From: Candidatus Mediterraneibacter stercorigallinarum
GTDB lineage: Bacteria; Bacillota; Clostridia; Lachnospirales; Lachnospiraceae
Length of the DNA stretch: 5,570 nt
Direction: 5' to 3'
Assembly (NCBI GenBank): GCA_019116185.1
Contig: DXCD01000203.1
Coordinates: forward strand, 1-5,570
Position 1 is the stretch's first letter. Every line of letters begins with the position of its first letter. A model generated the notes under the pieces. It saw only the letters and a list, made by a program, of their open reading frames with translations, had not been told where the DNA came from and ran no database searches. The translations under genes were made by a program, and so were the position numbers. Positions 1 through 5,570 of the stretch are shown here, one piece after another.

Positions 1-624
1 ATGTAGTATATCACAAAGCAGACGCCCTGACAATTCATTTGACAAATGCCCTTTATCTCCCAGGATGCGCTGTTTCAAATAGTAAGGATAGCCTCCTACT
101 TCCAGCATATGAATATCATGGTTTGCTTCCAGCAGCACCGCGTCCAGATTTCTCAGATGCTCCACTGTATATTGATCATATTTTCCCAGGTCTGTTGCCA
201 CTGCCACGGATTTCCCGCCGCTTTCCAGGCGGTATCCCGACGGCTCGTTAGCGTCATGGGAAATCGCGAATGGGTTCACTGTCACATCCCCTAAAAGAAA
301 TGGTTCATCTGTATGTATCGGATGAAGAAGCCCTTCCGGCATTTTCCCCAGCCCCGAATAACTTAAGATCCCTTCAATGGTTCCCGGAGTCGCGTACACC
401 GGAACTTCATATTTCCGGCTGAATACGCCCAGCCCCTGAATATGGTCCGAATGTTCGTGTGTAATGAGGATCCCGTCCAGTTCCTCCCCTTTGATCTCCA
501 GCTCTTTTAAGCCTTCCTCGATCCTTTTTTTGCTGATCCCTGTATCTACGAGAAGATGCGTACTATCGCTCCCCACATAAATACAGTTGCCGCTGCTTCC
601 GCTGGCAATGCTGCACATTCTCAT
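1..624 (-). CDS. YycJ/WalJ-like MBL-fold metallo-hydrolase, C-terminus cut by window edge
   Basis: Reading leftwards from ATG at 624, 208 codons stay open to base 1 with no stop, so the end of the gene (the family is usually about 260-270 aa) lies outside the window. The protein opens with MRMCSIASGSSGNC, typical of YycJ-type beta-lactamase-fold proteins. It has the metal-binding motif HEHSDH at residues 56-61, the later metal ligand Asp in ATDLG (D145), NHD at 169-171 and GHLSN at 192-196. No signal peptide is seen, so it should be cytosolic. Family knowledge: YycJ/WalJ proteins bind two metals, are related to RNase J/RNase Z enzymes, and are reported as DNA exonucleases linked to repair and to the WalRK locus; here the gene instead follows polA and coaE. 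Its ATG overlaps the coaE stop (ATGA), suggesting translational coupling; AGGAG lies 13 bases upstream. A second ATG at 618 is possible but worse placed. The fold is certain; the exact substrate is inferred. Confidence 0.92.
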   Translation of the reverse strand, partial: MRMCSIASGSSGNCIYVGSDSTHLLVDTGISKKRIEEGLKELEIKGEELDGILITHEHSDHIQGLGVFSRKYEVPVYATPGTIEGILSYSGLGKMPEGLLHPIHTDEPFLLGDVTVNPFAISHDANEPSGYRLESGGKSVAVATDLGKYDQYTVEHLRNLDAVLLEANHDIHMLEVGGYPYYLKQRILGDKGHLSNELSGRLLCDILH

Positions 625-1205
625 AAGCCTAATCTCTCTCCTATTTGTCTCTTTGTATCTTCAAAATCACCGCTGTTGTCTATGACAGCAGTGCACGCCG
701 AGCGAAACCTTGCTTCCCCCGGCTGTGACGCGATCATCTGTGTGATTCTCTCGTCTGTATAGCCTCTGGAAGCTTTCAGGCGCTCCCGGCGCACTTTTTC
801 TTCCGTATAAATATACCAGAGTTCATCGCACAGTTCCCGTCCCACGTCAGGCAGAAGCGCCGCTTCCACAACATAGAATTCCAATCCCTGCGCGCGTTTC
901 TCTTCTATATCGCCGCGCACCTGACGGATGACTTCCGGATGCACGATCTCATTCAGTGCCTGTAGTTCCCGCTCATCGGAAAAGACAATGACGGACAGCG
1001 CCGCACGGTCCAGCTCTCCTTCCGCGCTGACGACGCGTTCGCCGAAATGTTCCACGATACGGCGGAAACATGTCGTCCCTCTGCGCTGGAGCTCTTTTGC
1101 AGTCTCATCCATCTGACATACCCAGGCTCCATACGCCTCTTTCAAATACCGGAGCACTTCGCTCTTTCCCGAGCCCACGCCTCCGGTGATGCCAATCACT
1201 CTCAA
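621..1205 (-). CDS. coaE: Dephospho-CoA kinase
   Basis: This cytosolic enzyme performs the last step of coenzyme A synthesis: ATP phosphorylates the ribose 3'-OH of dephospho-CoA. The 194-aa length is normal for the family. The P-loop GGVGSGKS covers residues 8-15. D33 in the segment CQMDETAKEL is the expected catalytic acid; most homologues have a DAD-type motif there, so Q31-M32-D33 is a mild variant. The lid region RLKASRGYTDERI (142-154) supplies the arginines expected to contact ATP, and ASQ at 159-161 is a conserved family element. The start is TTG at 1205-1203: it lies 8 bases after GGAG in a GGGGGAG ribosome binding site, gives the canonical MRVIGITGG beginning, and has no ATG competitor. 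GTG at codon 3 is a weaker alternative. The stop TGA shares bases with the next gene's ATG. The gene lies 102 bases downstream of polA on the same strand and is probably co-transcribed with it. Confidence 0.96.
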   Translation of the reverse strand: MRVIGITGGVGSGKSEVLRYLKEAYGAWVCQMDETAKELQRRGTTCFRRIVEHFGERVVSAEGELDRAALSVIVFSDERELQALNEIVHPEVIRQVRGDIEEKRAQGLEFYVVEAALLPDVGRELCDELWYIYTEEKVRRERLKASRGYTDERITQMIASQPGEARFRSACTAVIDNSGDFEDTKRQIGERLGL

Positions 1206-1213
1206 GATCGTCT

Positions 1214-1220
1214 CTCCCCC
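1214..1220 (-). promoter_or_regulatory. Ribosome binding site that fixes the TTG start of coaE
   Basis: On the minus strand GGGGGAG, with GGAG at its 3' end, sits 8 bases before TTG at 1205. This ideal spacing is the main reason for choosing TTG over the GTG two codons later. Confidence 0.75.
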
Positions 1221-1254
1221 TATATAATATTCTTTTTTTATATAATATTCTTTT
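1221..1254 (-). repeat. Two tandem copies of a 16-bp AT-rich sequence (18-bp period) upstream of coaE
   Basis: TATATAATATTCTTTT (plus-strand reading) occurs exactly at 1221-1236 and again at 1239-1254, separated by two T residues. On the coding strand this gives A-rich tracts just upstream of the coaE ribosome binding site. The upstream copy contains TATTAT (1242-1247), a five-of-six match to a -10 box, but no acceptable -35 lies 16-18 bases further up. The stretch could be a weak internal promoter, an A-rich translation enhancer, or a simple slippage duplication. The rest of the polA-coaE gap (1206-1307) shows no other gene. Confidence 0.7.
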
Positions 1255-1289
1255 CTCTGTTATATTACTTTTCTGTACGCTGCTGCCCT

Positions 1290-1308
1290 GCGCTCTTTCT
1301 CAGAGCAC
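1290..1308 (-). other. Small hairpin right after the polA stop, without a U-tract
   Basis: On the minus strand GTGCTCT, beginning at the last base of the polA stop codon, pairs with AGAGCGC across a five-base loop: seven pairs including one G-U. The downstream sequence is AGGGCAGCAGCG rather than a run of T, so it does not look like an intrinsic terminator. It fits read-through into coaE, and might protect the polA mRNA end or attenuate transcription. Confidence 0.4.
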
Positions 1309-3923
1309 TATTTGGCCTCGTACCAGTTTTCCCCGGTATGCATGTCCGCGATCAGCGGAACAGACAGGTCAGCCGCGTGTTCCATCTTGTCCTTCAGGAT
1401 TGCTTTCACCTCTTCCACTTCCGACTTATCCGCCTCGATCAGCAGTTCGTCGTGCACCTGCAGGATCAGCCGGGATTTCATATCCCGCTTCTTCAGTTCC
1501 TCATTGACCCCGATCATGGCGATCTTAATGATGTCAGCGGCTGTCCCCTGGATGGGTGCGTTCATTGCTACCCTCTCCCCGAAATTCCTCTGCATGAAAT
1601 TGCTGGATTTCAGCTCCGGAACCGGTCTCCTGCGCCCGAATAAGGTGACTGCATATCCTTTCTCCTTGGCGTGCACCACCGAGTCATCCAAAAACTTCTT
1701 AATGCCCGGATATGTCTCAAAATAATGTTCGATATACTGCGCTGCCTCTTTCCGCGTAATACTCAAGTCCTGGCTCAGCCCAAAGGAGCTGATCCCATAC
1801 ACAATGCCGAAGTTTACTGCCTTGGCGTTCCGCCGCTGTAGATCCGTCACTTCGTCAAACGGCGTGTGGAACACCTGGGATGCAGTCATCCTGTGAATAT
1901 CCCGGGCCTCGCGGTATGCCTGGATCAGCTGTCTGTCGCCGGAACAATGCGCCAGGATCCGCAGCTCGATCTGAGAATAATCCGCATCCACAAAGACACA
2001 TCCTTCTTTCGGGACAAATACCTTCCGGATGAGCCTTCCCAGCTCCATGCGCACCGGAATGTTCTGAAGGTTCGGCTCCGTGCTGCTTAAGCGCCCCGTT
2101 GCTGTGACTGTCTGGTTGAACTTCCCGTGAATGCGCCCGTCCGTTCCGATATATACTGCAAGCCCGTCCGCATAGGTGGATTTCAGCTTGGCAAGCTGCC
2201 GGTACTCCAGGATCTTTGCCACAATGGGATAATCCGGCGCCAGCTTGTCCAGCACATCAGCCGCCGTGGAATACCCGGTTTTAGTCTTCTTTGCATGAGG
2301 CATCCCCAGCTTGTCAAAAAGGATCACCCCGAGCTGTTTGGGCGAATTGATATTAAACTCTTCCCCCGCCAGGCCATATATCTCCTTCTCCAGTTCCACG
2401 ATCCTGGACCCCAGCTGATCGCCATAGACCTTCAGGGCTTCGGCTTCCACCTTCACCCCTGCCTGTTCCATGTCAAAAAGCGTAAATACAAGAGGCATTT
2501 CGACATCAAAAAAGAGACTTTCCATGCCTTGTTCTTTCAGCTTTGCTTCCAGGACAGGCGCAGCCGCGTAAGCAGTATAAGCCTCATAGCAAGCCTTGGC
2601 TGCCTCGTCGGTCTTCTCGTCGATCAGAAGATTCAGCTGTTCTCTTGCCACGTCTTCATAACTGTAGTCGTTTTTCAGCGGATTCAGAAGATACGCTGCC
2701 ACGATCACGTCAAAGCTGTTCTCTTGCCCCGCCTCCGGCAGATAACCCAGGTATTCTTTCAGGCCGCACATTGCGAAGCGCTTTGCAGAACCTGCCAGGG
2801 CGGAAAGCTTTCCAAAGAGGAATTCCATATCCGTATCCATATCACAGGGAATGGAATAAATCTTATCCTTCCCATAGGCAAGGGCGATCCTGCCGAATCC
2901 GGACGGATGTGCGAAAAGAGGCAGTACATTTCCCGGATCTTTTGAGACCGCCGCGCCCACACATTCTGCCTGCGCCGCCTCTGAGAAGATCTTCCCGATC
3001 TCATCTTTGTCCGTGACCTCGCAGAATGCCCGCTCGATCTCATTTGCCGAGGCCTCCACGTCAAAACGGCTCAACATATTCTTGAACTGCAGCCTCTGGA
3101 AAAGTTCGTGCGCTTCCTTGGTATACATATCGCCATGCCGTGCTTTCTCAATGTCAAAATCGATGTCGGCATGGGTGTCAATAGTCGCCAATACTTTGCT
3201 CATCTTGGCCTGTTCCCAGTATTCTTTCAGGTTCCTGCTGGCGCGCGGCGGCTTCAGTTCGTCCGCATGTTCATAGGCATTTTCAATGGAATGATAATCC
3301 TGAATGATCTTTGTGGCAGTCTTCTCTCCCACTCCCGGAACGCCCGGTATATTGTCAGACGCATCGCCCATGAGGGCTTTCACATCAATAAACTCTTTGG
3401 GAGTAACGCCGTATTTTTCTATTACATCCCCGGCATTATAATCCTCCACCTCTGTCTTCCCCTGCTTTGTCTTGGGGATCCGGATCTTCACGTGCTCTGT
3501 GGCAAGCTGCAGGGTGTCCCGGTCTCCTGATATAATGGACACATCCATGCCTTCTGCCTCGCACATATGTGAGATCGTGCCCAGCAGGTCATCCGCCTCC
3601 AGGCCTTCCTTCTCGATGATCTCAATGTTCATCGCGCGGAGGACGTCCTTGATCACCGGCACCTGCTGCCGCAGTTCCTCTGCCATGGGCTTTCTTGTGC
3701 CCTTGTAGTCCGCATACATCTTATGCCGGAACGTGGGCGCGTGCACGTCGAATGTCACTGTCAGGTACTCCGGCTGCTCCTCGTCCAGGATCTTGAACAT
3801 AATATTCAGGAATCCATATACCGCGTTCGTATGCAGCCCTTCTGCATTCGTCAGGTCCGGCACGCCGTAGAACGCCCTGTTTAAAATACTGTGTCCGTCT
3901 ATCAATACGATTTTTTCTCTCAT
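1308..3923 (-). CDS. polA: DNA polymerase I (active 5' nuclease and polymerase; proofreading domain degenerate)
   Basis: Family A polymerase for Okazaki-fragment maturation and repair synthesis; 871 aa, a normal Firmicute length. The 5'-3' nuclease (about 1-290) keeps its metal ligands: D9, D59, EADD at 109-112, GDRD at 133-136 and GDASD at 186-190, followed by the helix-hairpin-helix GVPGVGEKTA. The middle domain (about 300-470) is exonuclease-like but by eye has lost all four proofreading carboxylates: no DxE near 322-326, Y391 where E. coli D424 falls, and A453 where D501 falls. The polymerase (about 480-871) is intact: motif A DADYSQIELR at 646-655 (D648), motif B RRNAKAVNFGIVYG at 697-710 (R697, K701, F705, Y709), motif C QVHDEL at 822-827 (D825). 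F705 is the residue linked to discrimination against dideoxynucleotides. ATG at 3923 has GGAGG 8 bases upstream; the stop is TAG. First gene of the leftward cluster, with its own promoter. Confidence 0.98.
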   Translation of the reverse strand: MREKIVLIDGHSILNRAFYGVPDLTNAEGLHTNAVYGFLNIMFKILDEEQPEYLTVTFDVHAPTFRHKMYADYKGTRKPMAEELRQQVPVIKDVLRAMNIEIIEKEGLEADDLLGTISHMCEAEGMDVSIISGDRDTLQLATEHVKIRIPKTKQGKTEVEDYNAGDVIEKYGVTPKEFIDVKALMGDASDNIPGVPGVGEKTATKIIQDYHSIENAYEHADELKPPRASRNLKEYWEQAKMSKVLATIDTHADIDFDIEKARHGDMYTKEAHELFQRLQFKNMLSRFDVEASANEIERAFCEVTDKDEIGKIFSEAAQAECVGAAVSKDPGNVLPLFAHPSGFGRIALAYGKDKIYSIPCDMDTDMEFLFGKLSALAGSAKRFAMCGLKEYLGYLPEAGQENSFDVIVAAYLLNPLKNDYSYEDVAREQLNLLIDEKTDEAAKACYEAYTAYAAAPVLEAKLKEQGMESLFFDVEMPLVFTLFDMEQAGVKVEAEALKVYGDQLGSRIVELEKEIYGLAGEEFNINSPKQLGVILFDKLGMPHAKKTKTGYSTAADVLDKLAPDYPIVAKILEYRQLAKLKSTYADGLAVYIGTDGRIHGKFNQTVTATGRLSSTEPNLQNIPVRMELGRLIRKVFVPKEGCVFVDADYSQIELRILAHCSGDRQLIQAYREARDIHRMTASQVFHTPFDEVTDLQRRNAKAVNFGIVYGISSFGLSQDLSITRKEAAQYIEHYFETYPGIKKFLDDSVVHAKEKGYAVTLFGRRRPVPELKSSNFMQRNFGERVAMNAPIQGTAADIIKIAMIGVNEELKKRDMKSRLILQVHDELLIEADKSEVEEVKAILKDKMEHAADLSVPLIADMHTGENWYEAK

Positions 3924-3931
3924 CAGATCTG

Positions 3932-3936
3932 CCTCC
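3932..3936 (-). promoter_or_regulatory. polA ribosome binding site
   Basis: GGAGG on the minus strand lies 8 bases before the polA ATG. It is a full-strength Shine-Dalgarno match and confirms this start. Confidence 0.85.
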
Positions 3937-3954
3937 GTCTATAACCATTACTAA

Positions 3955-3983
3955 AGTATACACTAAAAACCTTCTTTTTAAAA
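3955..3983 (-). promoter_or_regulatory. Likely sigma-A type promoter of polA
   Basis: Minus-strand -10 TATACT (3955-3960), five of six to consensus, with a 17-base spacer from a weak -35 TTTTAA (3978-3983). Transcription should start near 3948, giving a leader of about 25 bases that includes the GGAGG. The -35 overlaps that of the rightward HAD promoter. Confidence 0.55.
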
Positions 3984-4003
3984 GCTTGTTTTTATGGTAT
4001 AAT
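3975..4003 (+). promoter_or_regulatory. Likely sigma-A type extended -10 promoter of the HAD gene
   Basis: A perfect -10 TATAAT (3998-4003) is preceded by TGG, an extended -10 element that can compensate for a poor -35. The best -35 at 17-base spacing is TTTTTA (3975-3980). The expected start near 4010 leaves a leader of about 100 bases (to 4108) with GC-rich, weakly self-complementary segments, such as CCCATAT against ATATCGGG with one bulge around 4038-4062. No recognisable riboswitch or small ORF is seen in it. Confidence 0.6.
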
Positions 4004-4092
4004 CCCCGCAGGGAAATCCGGGCCGCAGAGGGCATCCCGCCCATATCGCAGAGGTATATCGGGGGCTGTGTCCGGAGCACCCAAAATCACTT

Positions 4093-4098
4093 AAGGAG
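4093..4098 (+). promoter_or_regulatory. Ribosome binding site of the HAD gene
   Basis: AAGGAG ends 10 bases before the ATG at 4109. The spacing is slightly long but acceptable, and the ATG gives the standard HAD beginning MDGIIFDIDGT. Confidence 0.75.
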
Positions 4099-4108
4099 AA
4101 TCTGAATA

Positions 4109-4729
4109 ATGGATGGAATTATATTTGACATAGACGGCACGCTGTGGGATTCCACGGATTCTGTCGCCGCCTCATGGAACCGGGCGATCCGCGAAAACAC
4201 TTCTCTGGACCTTACGCTGGACGCCGGTATCTTGAGCGGTCTTTTCGGAAAGACAATGACCGAGATCGGCAGGGCGCTCTTCCCTGACGATCCCGAAGAA
4301 GAACAGGCAAGAATCCTGGATATCTGCTTTCGCTATGAAAACGACTATCTGAGAGATCATCCGGGTGTCGTTTATGACGGGGTCGCGGACACGATCCGAA
4401 AACTTTATGAAAAGTATCCTCTCTTCATCGTAAGCAACTGCCAGCTGGGATATATTGAAGTCACGATGAAAGGCGCCGGCATAGAGTCCTTCATCAAAGA
4501 CCATCTCTGTTTCGGAGAGACACAGGTATCCAAAGGAGAGACTCTTCTGATGCTGATGGAAAGAAATAACCTGAAGTCCCCGGTATATGTGGGAGATACG
4601 CAGGGAGACGCAGACGCCTGCCGTTTTGCCGGGATTCCGTTCATATTTGCAGAATATGGGTTCGGGGATGTGCCGGACGCAGAGACACGGATCCGGTCAT
4701 TTCGCGAGCTCGGCGAAATGTTCCTGTAA
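4109..4729 (+). CDS. HAD-superfamily hydrolase, phosphoglycolate-phosphatase-like
   Basis: Soluble 206-aa enzyme of the haloacid dehalogenase superfamily, which removes phosphate from small metabolites through an aspartyl-phosphate intermediate with Mg2+. All four motifs are present: I, DIDGT at 7-11 (nucleophile D7, acid/base D9); II, S109-N110 in IVSNC; III, K142 in VSKGE; IV, GDTQGD at 162-167 (D163, D167). The insert between motifs I and II (about 15-85) is predicted helical, as in the subclass I cap that contains phosphoglycolate phosphatases and beta-phosphoglucomutases. The length fits. The cap sets the specificity and shows nothing I can tie to one substrate, so no gene symbol is given. 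It has its own extended -10 promoter, is transcribed divergently from polA, and converges with the surface-protein gene, so it looks monocistronic. The stop TAA lies inside a short inverted repeat. Confidence 0.93.
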   Translation: MDGIIFDIDGTLWDSTDSVAASWNRAIRENTSLDLTLDAGILSGLFGKTMTEIGRALFPDDPEEEQARILDICFRYENDYLRDHPGVVYDGVADTIRKLYEKYPLFIVSNCQLGYIEVTMKGAGIESFIKDHLCFGETQVSKGETLLMLMERNNLKSPVYVGDTQGDADACRFAGIPFIFAEYGFGDVPDAETRIRSFRELGEMFL

Positions 4730-4749
4730 AACCAGCATTCCTTTTACAG
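4724..4749 (+). repeat. 8-bp inverted repeat spanning the HAD stop codon
   Basis: CTGTAAAA (4724-4731, containing the TAA stop) pairs perfectly with TTTTACAG (4742-4749) across a 10-base loop. The stem is AT-rich and is not followed by a T-run, so it is not a convincing terminator. It may be a weak mRNA 3' hairpin or chance. Confidence 0.45.
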
Positions 4750-4779
4750 TCATACGCTGATCCAGCTTTATATTAAATA

Positions 4780-4862
4780 AAAATACCTGACGGAATGATC
4801 CGGCAGATATCATCATGACCTCTTGTCCCAATGTATATTGCCAATATTCCGTCAGGTATTTT
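4780..4862. terminator. Large-loop inverted repeat, probable bidirectional terminator
   Basis: AAAATACCTGACGGAAT (4780-4796) is the exact reverse complement of 4846-4862: 17 perfect pairs around a 49-base middle. Pairing can extend by about three more A/T pairs past one bulged A (to about 4776 and 4865). Each strand has a GC-containing stem followed by a T-rich run, TATTTTATT rightwards and the equivalent leftwards. It lies between the converging stops at 4729 and 4954, where a shared terminator is expected. The loop is far longer than the usual 3-10 bases, so the structure could also be a short terminal-inverted-repeat element. The remaining gap (4863-4953) is AT-rich and shows no gene. Confidence 0.65.
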
Positions 4863-4953
4863 ATTCATCGTAATATTTGATTATATCGAGTATCTAACAA
4901 TTATCCTGATCTCTGAGTTACATTTATTAATCTGTCCGCTTTTCCCGAACCGG

Positions 4954-5570
4954 TTATTTTACTTTTCTTTTCTTAGCCATAGTCAGCGACAGCGTGACCA
5001 TCCCAATCGCAGAACCGCCCAACAGCGCAATCCACAAAGCTGTAGTTGCAGAATCTCCGGTTTTCGGAGATCTGGCTGCTGTCTGTACCTGTTTTGAATC
5101 TGATACAGGGGTGACTGTCACCTGCGGATTCTCAGCCGAAGCCGCCGTGATCTGAACTCCTGTCGGCGTACTATCGGTTTTACTTGTCTCTGTTTCCTGA
5201 TCAACCGTTGATGTACTTCCATCTGTTTCCGGTATCTCTGCCGTCGGTTCATCTGCCGGTGTGTTCACATCCGTTCCGGGAGTCTCTGCTGTCGGTTCAT
5301 CTGCCGGGGTATTATTGTCTGTTCCGGGCGTCTCTGTCTCCGGCTCGTCCGCCGGGGTATTATCACCTGTTCCGGGCGTCTCTGTCTCCGGCTCGTCCGT
5401 CGGGGTATTATTGCCTGTTCCGGGTGTCTCTGTCTCCGGCTCGTCCGCCGGGGTATTATTGCCTGTTCCGGGCGTCTCTGTCTCCGGCTCGTCCGTCGGG
5501 GTATTATTGCCTGTTCCGGGCGTCTCTGTCTCCGGCTCGTCCGTCGGGGTATTATTGCCTGTTCCGGGTG
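4954..5570 (-). CDS. Sortase-anchored surface protein with Thr/Pro/acidic repeats, C-terminal part only
   Basis: The frame is open from the right edge to TAA at 4954, giving 204 residues; the start and any signal peptide and functional head domain lie beyond 5570. The GTG at 5268 is an ordinary valine codon inside the repeats, not a start. Visible order: the end of one repeat, seven 16-residue repeats with consensus PGTGNNTPTDEPETET, a Ser/Thr-rich linker of about 55 residues, then a cell-wall sorting signal. The repeat part carries four acidic and no basic residues per consensus unit and no aromatics, which suggests an extended, disordered stalk holding an N-terminal domain away from the cell wall. 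The role of the missing head (adhesin, enzyme, other) cannot be told. The gene converges with the HAD gene and probably shares its terminator. Confidence 0.9.
   Translation of the reverse strand, partial: PGTGNNTPTDEPETETPGTGNNTPTDEPETETPGTGNNTPADEPETETPGTGNNTPTDEPETETPGTGDNTPADEPETETPGTDNNTPADEPTAETPGTDVNTPADEPTAEIPETDGSTSTVDQETETSKTDSTPTGVQITAASAENPQVTVTPVSDSKQVQTAARSPKTGDSATTALWIALLGGSAIGMVTLSLTMAKKRKVK
4957..5070 (-). other. Cell-wall sorting signal: SPKTG, membrane helix, basic tail
   Basis: The C-terminus has the tripartite sortase substrate layout: SPKTG (codons 5056-5070), a hydrophobic stretch of about 25 residues from ATTALWIALLGG onwards (about 4975-5049), and the charged tail KKRKVK. 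The motif departs from LPXTG at the first residue. Family knowledge: (S/P)PXTG motifs are used by clostridial sortases such as Clostridioides difficile SrtB. Inference: the protein is cut between Thr and Gly and joined to peptidoglycan by a sortase encoded elsewhere in the genome. Confidence 0.88.
5225..5570 (-). repeat. 48-bp tandem repeat array, seven full units plus a partial
   Basis: Units begin (plus-strand reading, GTTCCGGG or close variant) at 5225, 5273, 5321, 5369, 5417, 5465 and 5513, with a partial unit from 5561, each 48 bp and in frame. Units at 5369, 5465 and 5513 are identical; 5417 differs at 2 positions, 5321 at 3, 5273 at 10, and 5225 is the most diverged. Divergence therefore rises towards the C-terminal end of the protein. 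The main amino-acid change among the young units is Thr/Ala at repeat position 9. There are no unique spacers, so this is not a CRISPR array. Confidence 0.97.

Noticed and set aside
1223..1246. Two plus-strand TATAAT boxes in the polA-coaE gap, possible promoters antisense to polA
   Set aside because: They are part of the AT-rich 16-bp duplication, have no -35 partner, and no plus-strand gene follows.
1290..1308. Intrinsic terminator between polA and coaE
   Set aside because: The hairpin is short and is followed by GC-rich sequence on the coding strand; the T/A-rich part lies too far downstream.
2127..2945. 272-codon open frame on the plus strand
   Set aside because: It is wholly antisense to polA, which carries all expected motifs across this stretch. 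The frame encodes no recognisable domain and lacks a ribosome binding site.
3721..4080. 119-codon minus-strand frame overlapping the polA start and the divergent control region
   Set aside because: It overlaps polA in another frame and crosses both predicted promoters. Its sequence is the out-of-frame reading of the polA 5' end with no domain.
4759..4780. Separate HAD terminator at GCTG-ATC-CAGC followed by TTTATATT
   Set aside because: A four-pair stem is too short. The much stronger inverted repeat immediately downstream explains termination better.
4957..4974. Tail KKRKVK resembling a eukaryotic nuclear localisation signal
   Set aside because: A short basic tail after a membrane helix and SPKTG is the normal end of a sortase substrate; the resemblance is incidental.
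4831..5097. 88-codon plus-strand frame starting inside the inverted repeat
   Set aside because: It runs from the terminator structure into the antisense of the sorting-signal region. Its hydrophobic look comes from AT-rich intergenic DNA, and there is no ribosome binding site.
5225..5570. CRISPR array
   Set aside because: The repeats are contiguous, in frame with the surface protein and have no unique spacers.

Overview
The window looks like chromosomal DNA from a Gram-positive Firmicute, most likely a gut-type member of the Lachnospiraceae/Clostridia. Evidence for this is a Firmicute-style PolA with a dead proofreading domain, strong GGAGG-type ribosome binding sites, a TTG start, a YycJ/WalJ-like metallo-hydrolase, and a sortase-anchored surface protein with an SPKTG signal. 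The taxon is inferred from protein character only; no database was searched.

Layout. From 3923 down to 1 the minus strand carries a housekeeping cluster in transcription order: polA (DNA polymerase I, complete, 871 aa), a 102-base gap, coaE (dephospho-CoA kinase, complete, 194 aa, TTG start), then a YycJ-like MBL-fold metallo-hydrolase that overlaps coaE by four bases (ATGA) and runs off the left edge (208 residues seen). At 3924-4108 there is a divergent control region with two back-to-back promoters whose -35 regions overlap. One drives polA leftwards; the other, with a perfect extended -10, drives rightwards a 206-aa HAD-superfamily phosphatase-like gene (4109-4729).

The HAD gene converges with a minus-strand surface-protein gene (4954 to beyond 5570). 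Between their stops (4730-4953) is an AT-rich gap with a 17-bp perfect inverted repeat enclosing 49 bases and flanked by A/T tracts. It is best read as a shared bidirectional terminator, though a small mobile element is possible. Only the C-terminal 204 residues of the surface protein are visible: seven 16-residue Thr/Pro/acidic repeats (48-bp DNA period) plus the start of an eighth, a short linker, then an SPKTG sorting motif, a membrane segment and a basic tail.

How it fits together. polA and the YycJ-like protein plausibly share a DNA-repair theme, with coaE as a metabolic passenger. The HAD enzyme and surface protein are separate units. I see no evidence for a wholly new system. The parts most worth a second look are the repeat array with its graded divergence, the large-loop inverted repeat, and the overlapping divergent promoters.
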